NCBI RefSeq assembly: GCF_004328645.1 | Contig: NZ_CP031395.1 | Span: 2,691,501 to 2,755,500, forward strand | Source: Hylemonella gracilis | GTDB lineage: Bacteria > Pseudomonadota > Gammaproteobacteria > Burkholderiales > Burkholderiaceae_C | Reading direction: 5' to 3' | DNA: 64,000 bases | Shown here: positions 30,209 to 38,424 of the stretch, piece after piece | Layout of the letters: every line of letters begins with the position of its first letter | Position numbering within the stretch: position 1 is the first letter of the stretch | Position numbers and translations under genes: made by a program | The notes under the pieces: generated by a model | The model's input: only the letters and a program-made list of their open reading frames with translations | Told to the model about the DNA's origin: nothing | Database searches by the model: none

Positions 30209-31498
30209 ATGCTTGACCTGCTCATCATCCACGCCGCCCTGCCCGACGGGCGCCAGAACGTTTCCGTGGCCGTGCGGGACGGCAAGATCGTTGAGATCCG
30301 GGAAGGGCTGAGCGCCGACCAAGCACCTGCACACCAAATCGTGGACGCCCAGGGCTGGCTGCTCTCGCCGCCCTTCGTCGACCCGCATTTCCACATGGAC
30401 GCCACGCTGTCCTATGGCCTGCCGCGGGTCAACGCCAGCGGAACGCTGCTGGAGGGTATTGCCCTCTGGGGCGAACTGAAGCCACTGCTGACGGAAGAAG
30501 CCCTGGTGGAACGGGCGCTGGCCTATTGCGACTGGGCAGTGGCGCAAGGCCTGCTGGCCATCCGCAGCCATGTCGACACCAGCGATCCCAGCCTGCTGCC
30601 CGTGCGTGCCATGCTGGAAGTCAGAAAGCGTGTCGCGCCCTACCTGGACCTGCAGCTCGTCGCCTTCCCGCAGGACGGCGCGCTGCGTAGCCCCAGTGGC
30701 ATCGACAAGCTGAAACGCGCGCTGGACCTGGGCGTGGATGTGGTGGGCGGCATCCCGCACTTCGAGCGAACCATGGCGGACGGCGCGGCCAGCGTGAAGC
30801 TGCTCTGCGAGCTTGCCGCCGAGCGCGGTCTGCTGGTGGACATGCACTGCGACGAATCGGACGATCCGCTGTCGCGCCACATCGAGACCCTGGCCTATGA
30901 GACACAGCGCCTGGGGCTGCAAGGTCGCGTCAACGGCTCGCACCTGACGTCCATGCACAGCATGGACAACTACTACGTGAGCAAGCTGATCCCCCTGATC
31001 GCGGAAAGCGGCGTCAGCGCGGTGGCCAACCCGCTGATCAACATCACGCTGCAGGGTCGGCACGACAGCTATCCGAAACGGCGCGGCATGACCCGCGTGC
31101 CCGAGCTGATGGCCGCCGGCGTGACCGTGGCCTTCGGTCACGACTGCGTGATGGACCCCTGGTACGCCCTGGGCAGCGCCGACATGCTGGACGTGGCGCA
31201 TATGGGCCTGCACGTGGCGCAGATGACCAGCCAGGACGGCATGCGCGCCTGCTATGAGGCGGTGACCACGCACGCGGCCCAGGTCATGCACCTGCCGGCC
31301 TACGGCCTCGCCCCGGGCCAGGACGCCAGCTTCGTGCTGCTGCAGGCGCGCGACGTGGTGGAGGCCCTCCGGCTGCGTCCCGTGCGACTGGGGGTTTGGC
31401 GCAAGGGCGCGCTGCTGGCGCAGAGCCCGCAACAGCGCACGACGCTCAGCCTGCCCGGACGGGCGCCACGGGCACTGTGCCCCGGGCTGAGCGATTGA
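30209..31498 (+). CDS. Cytosine-deaminase-like amidohydrolase (CodA family)
   Basis: 429 aa metal-dependent hydrolase closely following E. coli CodA. Shared elements are metal site PHFHMDATLS, LQLVAFPQDG with the substrate-binding Gln, VVGGIPHFE, DMHCDESDD with the catalytic Glu, GSHLTSMHS and VAFGHDCVMDPWYALG. The metal Asp is D312, but the next residue is C313 where CodA has Asp (D314 in E. coli), a position known to tune substrate choice. It may therefore act on cytosine or another amino-substituted ring. Its product, if uracil, would feed the urc-type operon at 15.5 kb. The start at 30209 fits the CodA N-terminus. Confidence 0.85.
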   Translation: MLDLLIIHAALPDGRQNVSVAVRDGKIVEIREGLSADQAPAHQIVDAQGWLLSPPFVDPHFHMDATLSYGLPRVNASGTLLEGIALWGELKPLLTEEALVERALAYCDWAVAQGLLAIRSHVDTSDPSLLPVRAMLEVRKRVAPYLDLQLVAFPQDGALRSPSGIDKLKRALDLGVDVVGGIPHFERTMADGAASVKLLCELAAERGLLVDMHCDESDDPLSRHIETLAYETQRLGLQGRVNGSHLTSMHSMDNYYVSKLIPLIAESGVSAVANPLINITLQGRHDSYPKRRGMTRVPELMAAGVTVAFGHDCVMDPWYALGSADMLDVAHMGLHVAQMTSQDGMRACYEAVTTHAAQVMHLPAYGLAPGQDASFVLLQARDVVEALRLRPVRLGVWRKGALLAQSPQQRTTLSLPGRAPRALCPGLSD

Positions 31499-31510
31499 GC
31501 GGCCCGGCCC

Positions 31511-31545
31511 AGGTCAGGTCAGGTCAGGTCAGGTCAGGTCAGGTC
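31511..31545. repeat. Pentanucleotide tandem repeat (AGGTC)x7
   Basis: Seven perfect consecutive AGGTC units lie 12 bp after the codA-like stop and about 215 bp before the GGDEF-EAL gene. It is non-coding in both directions. Such an array is prone to slippage. A 6-3-6 inverted repeat (CGTGAA-ATA-TTCACG) follows near 31592-31606. The rest of 31499-31759 shows no gene. Confidence 0.95.
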
Positions 31546-31759
31546 CCTACAGGGCGCCACCATCACTGCGCATCCGTGTCAATCAGGGTGAGCGTGAAAT
31601 ATTCACGGCCTCGGGAGTTTTGAGCAGCAACCAGAGGATTTCCCTAGCAGAGGGCCTAAGCCTCCTCCTGATGCAGGCAAAATCTGACAGCGCTGTCCAT
31701 ACAGGTCTGTGCCTTGGGTTTGCGCCTTTGTTTTTCCAGCTTAGCCTGCGGTTTTTTTC

Positions 31760-33886
31760 ATGGTTCCCTCGCCCGATCTGCTGACGCCCAGCTACGACCC
31801 CTGGGTCGTGGCGCTCTCCTACCTGATCGCAAGCTTCGCTTCCTACACCGCGCTGGACCTTGCTCGCCGCGTGCGCACGCCGCACCTGTCGGTGGCGCGT
31901 GGCTGGTGGCTCAGCGGCACCATCGTCATGGGCACCGGCATCTGGGCCATGCACTTCGTGGGCATGCTGGCCATGGACCTGCCCATCAGCATCGGCTACG
32001 ACTACGCCATCACCAGCCTGTCCTGGCTGGCCGCCGTGGGTGCCTCGGGCGTGGCGCTGCACATTGCCAGCCATGCCGAACTGAGCTGGAGCCGGCTGGC
32101 GCGCGGCGCCCTGATCATGGGCGGCGGCATCTGCGCCATGCACTACCTCGGCATGCAGGCGCTGGTGATGGCGCCGCCGATCCAGTGGTCGGTCCTCTGG
32201 GTGGCGATGTCCATCGTGATCGCCGTCGCCGCCTCGGCGGCGGCCCTGCTGATCTTCTTCGGCCTGCGCAAGTTGGAAGGCAAGACCGCGTTCCTGGGAC
32301 AGGTCGGGGCCGCCCTTTTGATGGGCTCGGCGATCTCGGGCATGCACTACAGCGGCATGGCGGCAGCGTCCTTCCCGCAAGGCTCGGTCTGTCTGAGCGC
32401 CGACCAACTGGGCGGCGTGGGCCTGAGCGCGGTCATCGCCGCCGCCACCGGCGTGCTGCTCCTGCTCGCGACCATCACCTCCATGATCGACGCGCACATG
32501 CAGACCCAGACTGCGCTGCTCGCGGCATCGCTCAAAAGCAGCAACAACCAGTTGAAAGAACAATCGCTGCGTGACGGACTCACCGGCCTGCCCAATCGGC
32601 GCATGCTTGACGAGCGGCTGCGCCTCGCGGTCGATCGCAGCGAGCGCGATGGCCACAGCTTTGCCCTGCTCTTCGTTGACCTGGACGGCTTCAAACCGGT
32701 CAACGATTCCTTCGGCCACCGCTTCGGTGACGACGTGCTGCGCGAGATGGCGCGTCGCCTGACGGCCCAGCTGCGCGCCATCGATGCCGTGGCCCGGGTC
32801 GGTGGCGACGAGTTCGTGGTCCTGCTGGAGAACCAGGGCGACGCCGACGCCATCGCACGGATCGCGCGCCGCATCATCGACGACGTGTCGGCGGTGGTGC
32901 GCGGCGGCGACGAGGACAACCCGCAGGAAGTGCGCCTGTCCTGCTCCATCGGCATCGCCCGCTATCCGCGTGACGGCGCTGCCGACCAGTTGCTGGTGCA
33001 GGCCGATGCGGCCATGCACGCGGCCAAGCGCGCCGGGGGCTCGGATTTCACCTTCTACGAACCGCATATGAGTGCGCGTGCCAAGGAGCAGTTGGAGCTG
33101 CAGCGCGACCTGCGCCAGGCCCTGACGCGCCAGGACGAACTGGAGCTGTACTTCCAGCCCAAGGTCAGCGCGCGCGACGGCGGCCTGACCGGCGTCGAGG
33201 CGTTGACGCGCTGGCGCCATCCCCAGCGCGGCTTGCTGGGACCAGGCATCTTCATTCCGGTGGCTGAACGATTCGGCCTGATCAACGCCCTGGGCGACTG
33301 GGTGATCGAGCAGGCCTGCATCCAGGCCGCGTCATGGCGGGACCAAGGCCAGCCCTTGGCCGTCGCCGTCAACCTGTCCGTGCACCAGTTGCGCCAGGCC
33401 AACCTGGCCGAGCGCACCGGCGAGTTGCTGAAGAAGCACGGGCTGGACCCGGCGCTGCTGAGTTTCGAGGTCACCGAATCGGTGGCCATGGAAGACACGG
33501 GCCATACCCTGCGCATCTTCGAGCAGTTGGGCGAGATCGGCATCCAGTTGTCCATCGACGATTTCGGCACCGGCTATTCCAGCCTGTCCTACCTGCGCCA
33601 GCTCGACGCCGATCAATTGAAGATCGACCAGAGCTTCGTGCGCGACCTGGAGCACAGCGCGGATGCCCGCGCCATCGTGCAGGCCGTGGTCAGCCTGGCC
33701 CACGCCTTGGGACTGAGCGTGGTGGCCGAAGGCGTGGAGACCGAAGGCCAGCGTGACATCCTGGCCGGGCTGGGATGCGACGAATTGCAAGGGTATTTCT
33801 ACGCACGCCCCATGCCGGCTGCCACGCTCGCGGACTGGCGCCGGCACCGGCAAACACCGGCGCCGGAAAGCACCAGCCATCCCTGA
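31760..33886 (+). CDS. MHYT-GGDEF-EAL cyclic-di-GMP signalling protein
   Basis: 708 aa membrane protein. The N-terminal MHYT sensor (about residues 10-245) has seven helices with three motifs MHFVGM, MHYLGM and MHYSGM, thought to bind a metal such as copper and sense a diatomic gas. The GGDEF domain follows (RVGGDEF intact, about 345), then an EAL domain with EAL in GVEALTRWRHP (about 479) and DDFGTGYSSLSYLR. Both catalytic motifs look intact, so it may make and degrade c-di-GMP. No strong ribosome site is visible. It stands alone. Confidence 0.93.
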   Translation: MVPSPDLLTPSYDPWVVALSYLIASFASYTALDLARRVRTPHLSVARGWWLSGTIVMGTGIWAMHFVGMLAMDLPISIGYDYAITSLSWLAAVGASGVALHIASHAELSWSRLARGALIMGGGICAMHYLGMQALVMAPPIQWSVLWVAMSIVIAVAASAAALLIFFGLRKLEGKTAFLGQVGAALLMGSAISGMHYSGMAAASFPQGSVCLSADQLGGVGLSAVIAAATGVLLLLATITSMIDAHMQTQTALLAASLKSSNNQLKEQSLRDGLTGLPNRRMLDERLRLAVDRSERDGHSFALLFVDLDGFKPVNDSFGHRFGDDVLREMARRLTAQLRAIDAVARVGGDEFVVLLENQGDADAIARIARRIIDDVSAVVRGGDEDNPQEVRLSCSIGIARYPRDGAADQLLVQADAAMHAAKRAGGSDFTFYEPHMSARAKEQLELQRDLRQALTRQDELELYFQPKVSARDGGLTGVEALTRWRHPQRGLLGPGIFIPVAERFGLINALGDWVIEQACIQAASWRDQGQPLAVAVNLSVHQLRQANLAERTGELLKKHGLDPALLSFEVTESVAMEDTGHTLRIFEQLGEIGIQLSIDDFGTGYSSLSYLRQLDADQLKIDQSFVRDLEHSADARAIVQAVVSLAHALGLSVVAEGVETEGQRDILAGLGCDELQGYFYARPMPAATLADWRRHRQTPAPESTSHP

Positions 33887-33905
33887 GCCGCCCATCGGCG
33901 CGGCC

Positions 33906-34823
33906 TCAAAGCGGGCGAAGGTCCTGGCGCAGTTCCTGCCGCAGCTTCTCTCCGACCTCGGGCCGGGCGGCGAAGGGGTCGGGTGGGTTCTTTTGTCCCA
34001 CGATGGCCTCCATGCGTTCTCGCACATTCCCCAGTGCCTGGGGGTGGCTGTAGATGTAGAAAGTACCGCTGGACATGGCCTCGAACACCGCGACCGCGAC
34101 TTGCGCCGCCGTCACCTTGCCCGAGCTGACGGCCTTGTCGTTCATGGCCTGGCCGATGCGTTGGCTGCGCGTGGCCTGGCCGGCTGGCAGGTCCTGCGGG
34201 CGGTTGCGCTCGCTGCTGTTGATGCCGGTGGGCACGAAATAAGGGCAGAGCACCGAAGCGCCGACCTGGTCACTCACCAGGGCCAGATCCTGGTGCAGCG
34301 TTTCGGTCAGCGCCACCACGGCGTGCTTGCTCACGTTGTAGACGCCCATATTGGGTGGTGTCAGCAGGCCCGCCATGCTGGCCGTGTTGACGATGTGGCC
34401 ACGCCAGGCGGGATCGCGCCGCGCGGCCTCCAGCATCATCGGCGTGAAGACGCGCACGCCATGGATCACGCCCCAGAGGTTGACGCCCAGCACCCACTGC
34501 CAGTCGGCCACGCTGTTTTCCCAGACCAGGCCACCGGCACCCACGCCCGCGTTGTTGAAGACGACATGCGGTGCGCCGAAACGCTGCTGCACGGCGACCG
34601 CCAGGGCCTCCATCTGCGCGGCATCGGACACGTCCACGCGGCGCGCCAGCACCTCGGCCCCCGCACCCTGCAGTTCGGCTGCGGCCCGGTCCAGCGCGTC
34701 CTGCTGCACGTCGACCAGCACGAGCTTCATGCCACGCGCTGCGCCAATGCGGGCGCATTCCAGGCCGAAGCCCGACGCCGCGCCCGTGAGCACGGCCACC
34801 TTGCCCTTGAAATCCGGAATCAT
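33906..34823 (-). CDS. SDR family oxidoreductase
   Basis: 305 aa classical short-chain dehydrogenase. The cofactor motif TGAASGFG, NNAG motif FNNAGVGAG, catalytic serine in VNTASMAGL and YNVSK are all present. The C-terminal extension of about 50 residues resembles SDRs that act on bulky alcohols. No pathway is evident from its neighbours. Confidence 0.88.
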   Translation of the reverse strand: MIPDFKGKVAVLTGAASGFGLECARIGAARGMKLVLVDVQQDALDRAAAELQGAGAEVLARRVDVSDAAQMEALAVAVQQRFGAPHVVFNNAGVGAGGLVWENSVADWQWVLGVNLWGVIHGVRVFTPMMLEAARRDPAWRGHIVNTASMAGLLTPPNMGVYNVSKHAVVALTETLHQDLALVSDQVGASVLCPYFVPTGINSSERNRPQDLPAGQATRSQRIGQAMNDKAVSSGKVTAAQVAVAVFEAMSSGTFYIYSHPQALGNVRERMEAIVGQKNPPDPFAARPEVGEKLRQELRQDLRPL

Positions 34824-34874
34824 GTCGCTGTCTCCTGGTTGTTGAGCGCGCCCATCATCCGACAGACCCGCCCG

Positions 34875-35789
34875 CTACGCAGTCACCTGTGTTTCCAGCA
34901 GCTTGACCAGTGTCCACAGGGCGCGGTTCACCGGCGTGGGCACGCCCAGGGCCGCGCCGCGGCGCGCCACATAGCCGTTGAGGTGGTCGATCTCGCTGGG
35001 CTTGCCGCGCATCAGGTCCTGGGCGGTGGACGAGTACTGGCCGGGCATGGTCTCGGTGATGCGGCGCACGGCCCGTTCCGTGGCTTCCCTGCCCCCGGGG
35101 ATGACCACGCCATCGGCCGCCGCCACGGCCAGGCATTCGGCCACCAGGTCGGCCATGACCTCCAGCACGCCCGCGCCCTGCACCATCACGCCGTAAGGCC
35201 GGCGGGAGATGGCCGACAGCGCGTTGTAGGCACAGTTGAGGATGAGCTTGGCCCAGAGGGAGCCGCGCACGTTGTCGCTGATCTCCACCGGAATGCCGGC
35301 GGCAACCAAGGCCGGCGCGATGGTCGCCGCCGAGGGCTCGACCACCAGCTCCCCACGCCCATGGTGCTTCACATGGCCGGGGCCGGCCATCTCGGTGGCC
35401 ACGTAGACCACCGCAGCGGCCACGGTGTGGTCGGGTAGTACGGCGCGCAGGCGCTCGGCGTTGTCCACGCCGTTCTGCAGGCAGAGCAGCAAGGCGCCGG
35501 GTTTGAGGTGCGGCCGGATCTGCGCGCCGGCCTCCTCGGTCGCGCCAGACTTGACGCTGAACAGCACCAGGTCTGCGCCCGCGACGGCGGCGGCATCACT
35601 GCTGGCCTGGAGCCGCACCTGCTCGTCAAAGGCCTGCGTCTCCAGGCGCAGGCCCGCGCGGGCGATGGCGTCCACATGCGCGGGCCTGGCGATCAGCGTC
35701 ACGGCGTGCCCGGCGCCCGGCACCGTGCGTGCCAGCAGGCCGCCGTAATAACAGCCCACGGCGCCCGCGCCCATCACAGCCACTTTCAT
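34875..35789 (-). CDS. 2-dehydropantoate 2-reductase family protein
   Basis: 304 aa of the PanE/ApbA family: NAD(P)-binding MKVAVMGAGAVGCYYGGLLA at the N-terminus and a C-terminal helical domain with the conserved Lys in GSLWAKLILNCAYNALSAI. Authentic PanE reduces ketopantoate to pantoate for coenzyme A synthesis. Burkholderiales commonly carry several paralogues, so the pantothenate role is not certain. It lies 51 bp upstream of the SDR gene on the same strand. Confidence 0.85.
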   Translation of the reverse strand: MKVAVMGAGAVGCYYGGLLARTVPGAGHAVTLIARPAHVDAIARAGLRLETQAFDEQVRLQASSDAAAVAGADLVLFSVKSGATEEAGAQIRPHLKPGALLLCLQNGVDNAERLRAVLPDHTVAAAVVYVATEMAGPGHVKHHGRGELVVEPSAATIAPALVAAGIPVEISDNVRGSLWAKLILNCAYNALSAISRRPYGVMVQGAGVLEVMADLVAECLAVAAADGVVIPGGREATERAVRRITETMPGQYSSTAQDLMRGKPSEIDHLNGYVARRGAALGVPTPVNRALWTLVKLLETQVTA

Positions 35790-35807
35790 ATTGCGTCCTT
35801 TCCCGTC

Positions 35808-36668
35808 TCAGGCCGGCAGCGCGCTGGAGTGCTGCCCATACGGAGCGGCCAGTGCCTGCAAAGCCGGCCCCACGGATTGTTCGACTTTCAATGTCAGCAG
35901 TTCGTCAGCCCGCGTGCGGCCCAGGTTGAGCGCGGCCACCGGCTGCCCCGCCGCCACGGCGGCCTGCACGAAGCGCAGGCCGGAATAGACCATCAGTGAG
36001 GAGCCGACGACCAACATGGCATCCGAGCGCGCAAGCGCATCGAAGGCAGCCTGCACCCGCTCGCGCGGCGCGTTTTCTCCGAAAAATACCACGTCGGGCT
36101 TGACGAGGCTCACCCGACCTTCGACCGCGCAATGTGGGCACGGCGGCACGACCACGGTGCTGAAATCCACGCCGTCCAGATCGGCGTCGCCATCGGGTGC
36201 CGCCGGCGCATGCAGGGCCACCCAGTCCGGATTGGCCTGGCGCAAGGTCTGCTGCCATTCGGCGCGGGGCCAGCGGCGCGCGCAAGCCATGCAGCAGACG
36301 GTGTCGATGCGGCCGTGCAGGTCGATCACCTCGCGGCTGCCCGCGGCCTGGTGCAGACCATCCACGTTCTGGGTCAGCAGCAATTCAATGCGGCCGGCCG
36401 CTTCCAGCGTGCGCAGCGCATGGTGCGCCGGTCCGGGCCGCGCCTGCCCGATCGTGCGCCAGCCGATCAGGCTGCGGGCCCAGTAACGCTGGCGCGTGGC
36501 GTGCTCGCCCATGAAGGCCTGGAAGGTCACGGGGGGCGGGCGTTTCCAGTCGCCATTGGCGTCGCGGTAGTCGGGGATGCCGCTGTCGGTGCTGACGCCC
36601 GCACCCGTCAGCACGAAGAGGCGTGGGTGACGTTCGACGAAGGCACGCAGGGATTCAACGTCGGTCAT
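35808..36668 (-). CDS. Sir2 family NAD-dependent protein deacylase
   Basis: 286 aa sirtuin. The NAD-binding GAGVSTDSGIPDYRD, catalytic TQNVDGLH with following DLHGRID, and the zinc site (CCMAC about residue 123 and CPHC near 185) are intact. It is a long zinc-containing form, with an insertion between the two Cys pairs. It would remove acyl groups from lysines of metabolic enzymes such as acyl-CoA synthetases. The gene lies 18 bp upstream of the PanE-like gene. Confidence 0.92.
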   Translation of the reverse strand: MTDVESLRAFVERHPRLFVLTGAGVSTDSGIPDYRDANGDWKRPPPVTFQAFMGEHATRQRYWARSLIGWRTIGQARPGPAHHALRTLEAAGRIELLLTQNVDGLHQAAGSREVIDLHGRIDTVCCMACARRWPRAEWQQTLRQANPDWVALHAPAAPDGDADLDGVDFSTVVVPPCPHCAVEGRVSLVKPDVVFFGENAPRERVQAAFDALARSDAMLVVGSSLMVYSGLRFVQAAVAAGQPVAALNLGRTRADELLTLKVEQSVGPALQALAAPYGQHSSALPA

Positions 36669-36684
36669 GGATTAGCCTCGGTCA

Positions 36685-36795
36685 GCACGCGTCAGCCGCG
36701 GAACGGGCTTTGCCAGACTGCTGGCTGCGCCCCTGCGCGCAGCAGGAGGGAATGGCGAAGCGGACGAAGGGCGCGAAGCCTGGGGTGGCTGCTGT
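36685..36795 (-). repeat. Dispersed intergenic repeat, copy B
   Basis: Reverse-strand relative of the repeat at 24188-24285, filling the gap between the sbcB stop and the sirtuin start. Shared blocks in order on the minus strand are CACCCCAGGCT, CCGCTTCGCC, GGCAAAGCC and GTTCCGCGG. The central part differs by several small insertions. Like copy A it begins immediately after a stop codon in the transcribed direction. Confidence 0.6.
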
Positions 36796-38268
36796 TCATG
36801 GTTCCGGGGCGATCTGTTCGGCATAGGCATACAAGGCTTCCAGGATCGTCTCGCCACGCGCGTCGCCCCCCTCGGTCGCGTCTTGACCAAGCTGGTCGAG
36901 TTCGGCGAACAGGCTGTCCAGATTGCGCGCGCCGTCCGCGCCCTCGACCAGGCGCGCCACGCGGTGGGTCAGCCAGCGCGCCTGCTCTTCCTCGGTCAGC
37001 GTGTCCGGGAAATTGCGGGCGCGGTAGCGGAACAGGATGTCCCCCAGTCGCGCGTCGTCAAAACCGGCACCACTGGTGGCCAGCTCCTGCGGCGGGAGCG
37101 CGCGCAGGCGGGCCAGGCGGCGTCGGTCCTCGTTGCCGACGAAACCGCCATAGAGGTCCTCGTCCACGTCCGGCGTGCCGGCTTGCGCCGGGCGCTGGAA
37201 CACCTGGGGCCAGAGGGCGCTCATATCGGGCAGCTCCCGCGCCACGGCCGCGTGGCGCAGCGCGGCCTCAAGGTCGAGGCCCCAACGCTGGGCCAGTTCG
37301 GGCCGCAAGGTCTTGAGGTTGCTGACCACCATGGGCGATTTGTTGAGGTGCACGCTCTTGATGGGTAGGCGGCTGACACCTTCGGGCAACTCGTCCGTGC
37401 GGGTGTAGAGGCGCAGGCGGATGTCGTCCACGGTCAGGCTGGCCAGTTCGGCGGGGTCCGCGCTCAGGTCCCAGGCGATCAGTTCGTTCTTGTTCGTGGG
37501 GTGCGTGGCCAGGGGCCACATCAGGGCCAGGCAACCCCGCTCGGCCGGGAACATGCCGGACACATGCAGAAAAGGCCGCGCCTGGGCCTGGGAGGTGGGC
37601 AGGCCCAGCTCGGCCGCCACGGCGTCCTTCTTGCGCAAGGCCAGCGCGAAGTCGAAGAGGCGCGGCTGCTTGTGCTTGATGAGCCGCGCCAGCCCGATGG
37701 TGGCGCGCACGTCGCTCAGGGCGTCGTGCGCGGCTTCGTGGCTGAGGCCGTTCGCGACCGTCAGGTGTTCGAGCTTGAAGCTGGGCTTGCCCTGCATCGG
37801 GCCATCCTGGTGCAGCGGCCATTCGATGCCTTCGGGCCGCAGGGCGCGGCACAGGCGCACGACGTCCAGCAGGTCCCAGCGGCTGCATTCGTTCTGCCAT
37901 TCACGCGCGTAAGGGTCGATGAGGTTGCGCCAGAACAGGAAGCGCGTCACTTCGTCGTCGAAGCGGATGGTGTTGTAGCCCACGCCGATGGTGCCGGGCT
38001 GGGCGAGTTCGTGTTCGATGCGGGCCGCGAACTCGTGTTCGGGCACACCGTGTTCGAGGCAGGTCTGGGGCGTGATGCCGGTCAGCAGGCAGGCACCGGG
38101 GTCGGGCAGGTAGTCGTCGGCCGGCCGGCAGTAGAGCATGACGGGTTCGCCGATTTCATTCAGGTCGGCGTCGGTGCGGATGCCGGCGAATTGGGCGGGG
38201 CGGTCACGGCGGGGATTGACGCCGAAGGTTTCGTAGTCGTGCCAGAAGAAGGTCGGTTGTGTCGGCAT
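36796..38268 (-). CDS. sbcB: Exodeoxyribonuclease I
   Basis: 490 aa 3'-5' single-strand DNA exonuclease. The DEDD exonuclease domain starts with TFFWHDYETFGVNPRRDRPA (ExoI form of D-x-E), followed by GYNTIRFDDEVTRFLFWRN and HDALSDVRATI. The SH3-like and helical C-terminal domains follow. It digests single-stranded DNA in recombination and mismatch repair. The start MPTQPTFFW lies in a gap that also holds a palindromic element. Confidence 0.95.
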   Translation of the reverse strand: MPTQPTFFWHDYETFGVNPRRDRPAQFAGIRTDADLNEIGEPVMLYCRPADDYLPDPGACLLTGITPQTCLEHGVPEHEFAARIEHELAQPGTIGVGYNTIRFDDEVTRFLFWRNLIDPYAREWQNECSRWDLLDVVRLCRALRPEGIEWPLHQDGPMQGKPSFKLEHLTVANGLSHEAAHDALSDVRATIGLARLIKHKQPRLFDFALALRKKDAVAAELGLPTSQAQARPFLHVSGMFPAERGCLALMWPLATHPTNKNELIAWDLSADPAELASLTVDDIRLRLYTRTDELPEGVSRLPIKSVHLNKSPMVVSNLKTLRPELAQRWGLDLEAALRHAAVARELPDMSALWPQVFQRPAQAGTPDVDEDLYGGFVGNEDRRRLARLRALPPQELATSGAGFDDARLGDILFRYRARNFPDTLTEEEQARWLTHRVARLVEGADGARNLDSLFAELDQLGQDATEGGDARGETILEALYAYAEQIAPEP

Positions 38269-38299
38269 GCGACGATTATGCGGGCACGTGCCCTGGCAC

Positions 38300-38390
38300 G
38301 CAGGTTCGCTGGCTGGGACGAACCTTCCTCATACGATTTTGCTGAACGCAAAATCCAAGTCGTCAGGCCCGCCCCAGCCAGCGAGCCTGC
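38300..38390. repeat. Nested palindromic element P1
   Basis: Outer arms 38300-38317 and 38373-38390 are inverted repeats with 17 of 18 matches. Inside lies a perfect 8 bp hairpin GATTTTGC-TGAAC-GCAAAATC (38335-38355), preceded by TTCCTCATAC and followed by CAAGTCGTCAGG. The core is homologous to the minus strand of 41686-41780, but the outer arms are unrelated in sequence. It lies between the AidB-like stop and the sbcB start. No coding potential. Confidence 0.85.
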
Positions 38391-38424
38391 TGACACTGGC
38401 GTTTTTGACGCTTAGACAGATTCA

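Noticed and set aside
31511..31545. CRISPR-like array
   Set aside because: Five-base units without spacers and no cas genes; it is a simple tandem repeat.
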